In this document: positions 5,379-6,917 of the stretch, one piece after another
How the letters are laid out: the number at the start of each line of letters is the position of its first letter
Position numbering within the stretch: position 1 is the stretch's first letter
Assembly (NCBI GenBank): GCA_030598025.1
Contig: JAUVQS010000082.1
Coordinates: 1-6,917, forward strand
Direction: 5' to 3'
Length of the DNA stretch: 6,917 nt
From: Acidimicrobiia bacterium
GTDB lineage: Bacteria; Actinomycetota; Acidimicrobiia; Spongiisociales; JAHEDJ01
Translations under genes and position numbers: made by a program
Notes under the pieces: generated by a model
The model's input: the letters and a program-made list of their open reading frames with translations, nothing else
Database searches by the model: none
What the model was told of the DNA's origin: nothing

Positions 5379-5393
5379 CGGCCTTCGGCCGCT
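5377..5393. terminator. Perfect GC hairpin overlapping the polymerase stop codon
   Basis: AGCGGCC (5377-5383) pairs with GGCCGCT (5387-5393) around a TTC loop. The stem of 7 base pairs starts inside the TAG stop at 5376-5378. No T-run follows (CGTACCACG), so it is not a classic intrinsic terminator. It could still slow or end transcription or protect the 3' end of the mRNA. Confidence 0.45.
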
Positions 5394-5420
5394 CGTACCA
5401 CGTATCACGTACAACGTACT
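5393..5420 (+). repeat. Four 7-nt tandem repeats, consensus ACGTACN
   Basis: TCGTACC, ACGTATC, ACGTACA and ACGTACT follow each other without gaps, starting at 5393, 5400, 5407 and 5414. Each keeps CGTA. The array lies between the hairpin and the candidate promoter of the dCMP deaminase gene. It may be a heptanucleotide microsatellite-like element or a cluster of protein-binding sites. Confidence 0.7.
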
Positions 5421-5450
5421 TGGACCGGCCCCCGAGCAGATCAGTAGGGT
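5420..5450 (+). promoter_or_regulatory. Candidate promoter of the dCMP deaminase gene
   Basis: TAGGGT at 5445-5450 is a TAnnnT-type -10 hexamer, identical through TAGGGTGA to the sequence in the 52-nt palindrome. TTGGAC at 5420-5425 is a fair -35 with a long 19-nt spacer. Transcription would start near 5457, leaving a leader of about 20 nt that contains GGGAG (5467-5471), 6 nt before ATG 5478. Confidence 0.4.
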
Positions 5451-5477
5451 GAATCCAACGCCATACGGGAGTGAATC

Positions 5478-5951
5478 ATGCGGCCGAGTTGGGACGAGTA
5501 CTTCCTCGAACTGGTCGACCAGGTGGGCAGCCGGGCGACGTGTGACCGCGGGAAGAGCGGCTGCGTTGTGGTTCGGAACAAGCGCATCATCTGCACCGGC
5601 TACGTCGGCTCGCCCTCCGGCATGCCGCACTGCGACGATGCCGGCCACGACTTCAAGCAGATGATCGACGAGGACGGGACCACCCGTCAGCACTGTGTGC
5701 GCACGGTGCATGCCGAACAGAACGCTATCTGCCAGGCAGCACGGTATGGCCTGCAACTAGAAGGCACGACCCTCTACTGCTCGATGGAGCCGTGCCGGGT
5801 CTGCGCGATGCTTATCGCCAGCGCCGGAATCGCACGGGTCGTAGCCAGGAGGCGCTACCACGCGGGAGGGGACACACGTCACATCCTGGGGCAAGCCGGG
5901 GTGGAACTCGTCATCGTCGAAGACGTCGTGGAGTCCTACGACCAGCAGTAA
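5478..5951 (+). CDS. Deoxycytidylate (dCMP) deaminase
   Basis: A 157-residue cytosolic zinc enzyme that converts dCMP to dUMP, the precursor for thymidylate synthesis. It begins with RPSWDEYFLELVDQVGSRATC, typical of the family. The catalytic motif HAEQNAI (His78, Glu80) and the PCRVC motif (Cys106, Cys109) supply the zinc ligands and the proton-shuttle glutamate. GYVGSPSGMPHC (about 41-52) forms the substrate loop. Cys22, Cys52, His57, His72 and Cys73 are extra candidates for a second structural zinc site, as in some phage and eukaryotic dCMP deaminases. The length is normal. The start ATG 5478 follows GGGAG with a 6-nt spacer. The gene lies on the same strand as the polymerase, 99 nt downstream, but has its own candidate promoter. 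Its stop is only 7 nt from the stop of the convergent ligase gene, so the transcripts may overlap. Allosteric dCTP control, known in relatives, cannot be judged here. Confidence 0.9.
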   Translation: MRPSWDEYFLELVDQVGSRATCDRGKSGCVVVRNKRIICTGYVGSPSGMPHCDDAGHDFKQMIDEDGTTRQHCVRTVHAEQNAICQAARYGLQLEGTTLYCSMEPCRVCAMLIASAGIARVVARRRYHAGGDTRHILGQAGVELVIVEDVVESYDQQ

Positions 5952-5958
5952 GAAGCCA

Positions 5959-6917
5959 TCAGCCGTCGGCCGGACCCGCGCCGCCTACTACTTCCCCGAA
6001 GGCGGAGCCGGTGGGGCGTACCAGCTGATCCATCGTGCACTCGTCGGCCGGTTTGTCGGGACGCCACCGTTCGAAGCGAGTGGCATGTCGGAACCGGCCG
6101 CCTTCGATCTGGTCGTAACTGATCTGCACGACGACCCCCGGCTCGACCGGAATCCACGACAGGTCCCTGCCGCCCGACCAGCGGGACTCGGCGCCGGGCA
6201 CACGAGCATCTCCCCCATCGGATCCGAAGCTCTCATCGGTGCGGATCTGCTCGAGTAGATCGAGGATGGCCACCCGATCCTGGTTCGTGAAGCCGGAGCA
6301 GTGCCCGATGAAGTGCAACTCTCCCTCATCGTTGTAGAGGCCCAGCAGAATGGAACCGATCTTGTCGCCATCCTTGTGAATCCGGTACCCGCCCACCACG
6401 CAATCGGCGTCACGGCGGTGCTTCCACTTGACCCAATCTCGCTTGTCCTCGCGATATATGCCGTCGGGCTGCTTGCAGATGATCCCGTCGCAACCGGCGC
6501 CTTCATACTCGACGAACCATCGCGCAGCTTCTTCGAAATCGGAGGTGACCGGCGTCAGGTGCCATGGGAACTCGAGATCTCCGAAGAGCTGCTCCAGACG
6601 CGAGCGCCGCTCGACGTAGGGCACCGACCTCAAATCCTCACCGCGGTCGGCCAGGAGGTCGAAAACCACGAGCTCGGCGGGGATCTCCTTCGACAATCTC
6701 TCGATCCGCGACGCGGCCGGGTGGATTCGCAGTTGGAGAGTGTCGAACTCGGTCACCCCACCGACGACCATCACTACCTCGCCGTCGACGACCGTTCCGG
6801 ACGGCAACTGCCCCAGGGCCGGCGCCAACTCGGGGAAGTATCGCAACAGGGGCTTTCCGTTGCGGCTGTCCAACCGCAGCTCAGAGCCACCCCAGGCGAT
6901 CATCCGGAATCCGTCCC
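5959..6917 (-). CDS. ligC: ATP-dependent DNA ligase, LigC type (N-terminus outside window)
   Basis: The C-terminal 318 residues of an ATP-dependent DNA ligase that seals nicks through a lysyl-AMP intermediate. The reading frame runs off the right edge. The last full codons read DGFR, the end of motif I (KxDGxR), so the AMP-accepting lysine lies two residues outside, and about 30 residues are missing compared with the roughly 350-360 of mycobacterial LigC. Visible next are ELRLDSRNG, the DGEVV motif, FDLLADRGEDL (motif III), EGAGCDGIICK (motif IV) and WVKWKHRRDADCVVGGYR (motif V). The OB-fold part follows with GSILLGLYNDEGELHFIGHC, GRDLSWIPVEPGVVVQISYD and GGRFRHATRFERWRPDK. The close pattern match to LigC is from memory. 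There is no fused polymerase or nuclease domain; the polymerase partner may be the stand-alone gene nearby. It is convergent with the deaminase gene, stops 7 nt apart. An internal ATG at 6903 lies after motif I and is not the true start. Confidence 0.9.
   Translation of the reverse strand, partial: DGFRMIAWGGSELRLDSRNGKPLLRYFPELAPALGQLPSGTVVDGEVVMVVGGVTEFDTLQLRIHPAASRIERLSKEIPAELVVFDLLADRGEDLRSVPYVERRSRLEQLFGDLEFPWHLTPVTSDFEEAARWFVEYEGAGCDGIICKQPDGIYREDKRDWVKWKHRRDADCVVGGYRIHKDGDKIGSILLGLYNDEGELHFIGHCSGFTNQDRVAILDLLEQIRTDESFGSDGGDARVPGAESRWSGGRDLSWIPVEPGVVVQISYDQIEGGRFRHATRFERWRPDKPADECTMDQLVRPTGSAFGEVVGGAGPADG

Noticed and set aside
5112..5756. 214-residue open frame on the minus strand across the polymerase and deaminase genes
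   Set aside because: It spans two well-supported genes and the gap between them and has no recognisable motif. It is a shadow frame.
4386..6917. Complete Ku/LigD non-homologous end-joining operon
   Set aside because: No Ku gene and no LigD nuclease or fused ligase domain is present. The polymerase and ligase are separate and on opposite strands.
1..6917. CRISPR array, tRNA, rRNA, insertion sequence, prophage or toxin-antitoxin pair
   Set aside because: I saw no spaced direct repeats of CRISPR type, no tRNA or rRNA sequence, no transposase or integrase, and no small-gene pair with toxin features. The composition appears even across the window.

Overview
This 6.9 kb window is GC-rich, densely packed bacterial DNA that looks like an ordinary chromosomal segment from an actinobacterium. 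The support is GTG/TTG start codons, a LigC-type ATP-dependent ligase and a stand-alone LigD-like polymerase of the kind known from mycobacteria and relatives, and TAnnnT-type -10 hexamers. An uncultured or environmental lineage such as an Acidimicrobiia-like one is possible, but I cannot fix the genus. No rRNA, tRNA, CRISPR, insertion sequence or phage gene is visible.

Layout. (1) 2-349 (+): C-terminal end of a 2-oxoacid-dehydrogenase E2-type acyltransferase, cut by the window start, followed by 375-764 (+), a small protein made of two similar halves. (2) 843-3037 (-): a tight three-gene operon transcribed leftward, in the order small four-helix membrane protein, membrane-anchored TlpA-like thioredoxin, MFS transporter. 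The last two genes overlap by 8 nt. (3) 3148-3885 (+): a Crp/Fnr-family regulator divergent from that operon. The 110-nt gap between them holds a perfect TGTCG-N6-CGACA palindrome and a second imperfect copy. (4) 3902-4291 (-): a VOC (glyoxalase-fold) protein. It diverges from 4386-5378 (+), a LigD-like primase-polymerase. A 52-nt nearly perfect palindrome lies between them. (5) 5478-5951 (+): a dCMP deaminase, convergent with 5959-6917 (-), an ATP-dependent DNA ligase of the LigC type whose N-terminus lies beyond the window.

How the parts may work together. The right-hand third is a DNA repair and nucleotide cluster: a gap-filling/end-joining polymerase, a LigC ligase and a dUMP-producing deaminase within 2.6 kb. 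No Ku gene is visible here. The centre looks like a regulated thiol-redox/transport unit, with the Crp/Fnr-like protein as the likely controller of itself and possibly of the leftward operon. The most interesting non-coding signals are the candidate Crp-type operators, which differ from the E. coli CRP site at the same base pairs contacted by residues that differ in this protein's recognition helix; the 52-nt palindrome with a symmetric TAGGGT core, which could be a two-way promoter; and four 7-nt tandem repeats between the polymerase and deaminase genes.
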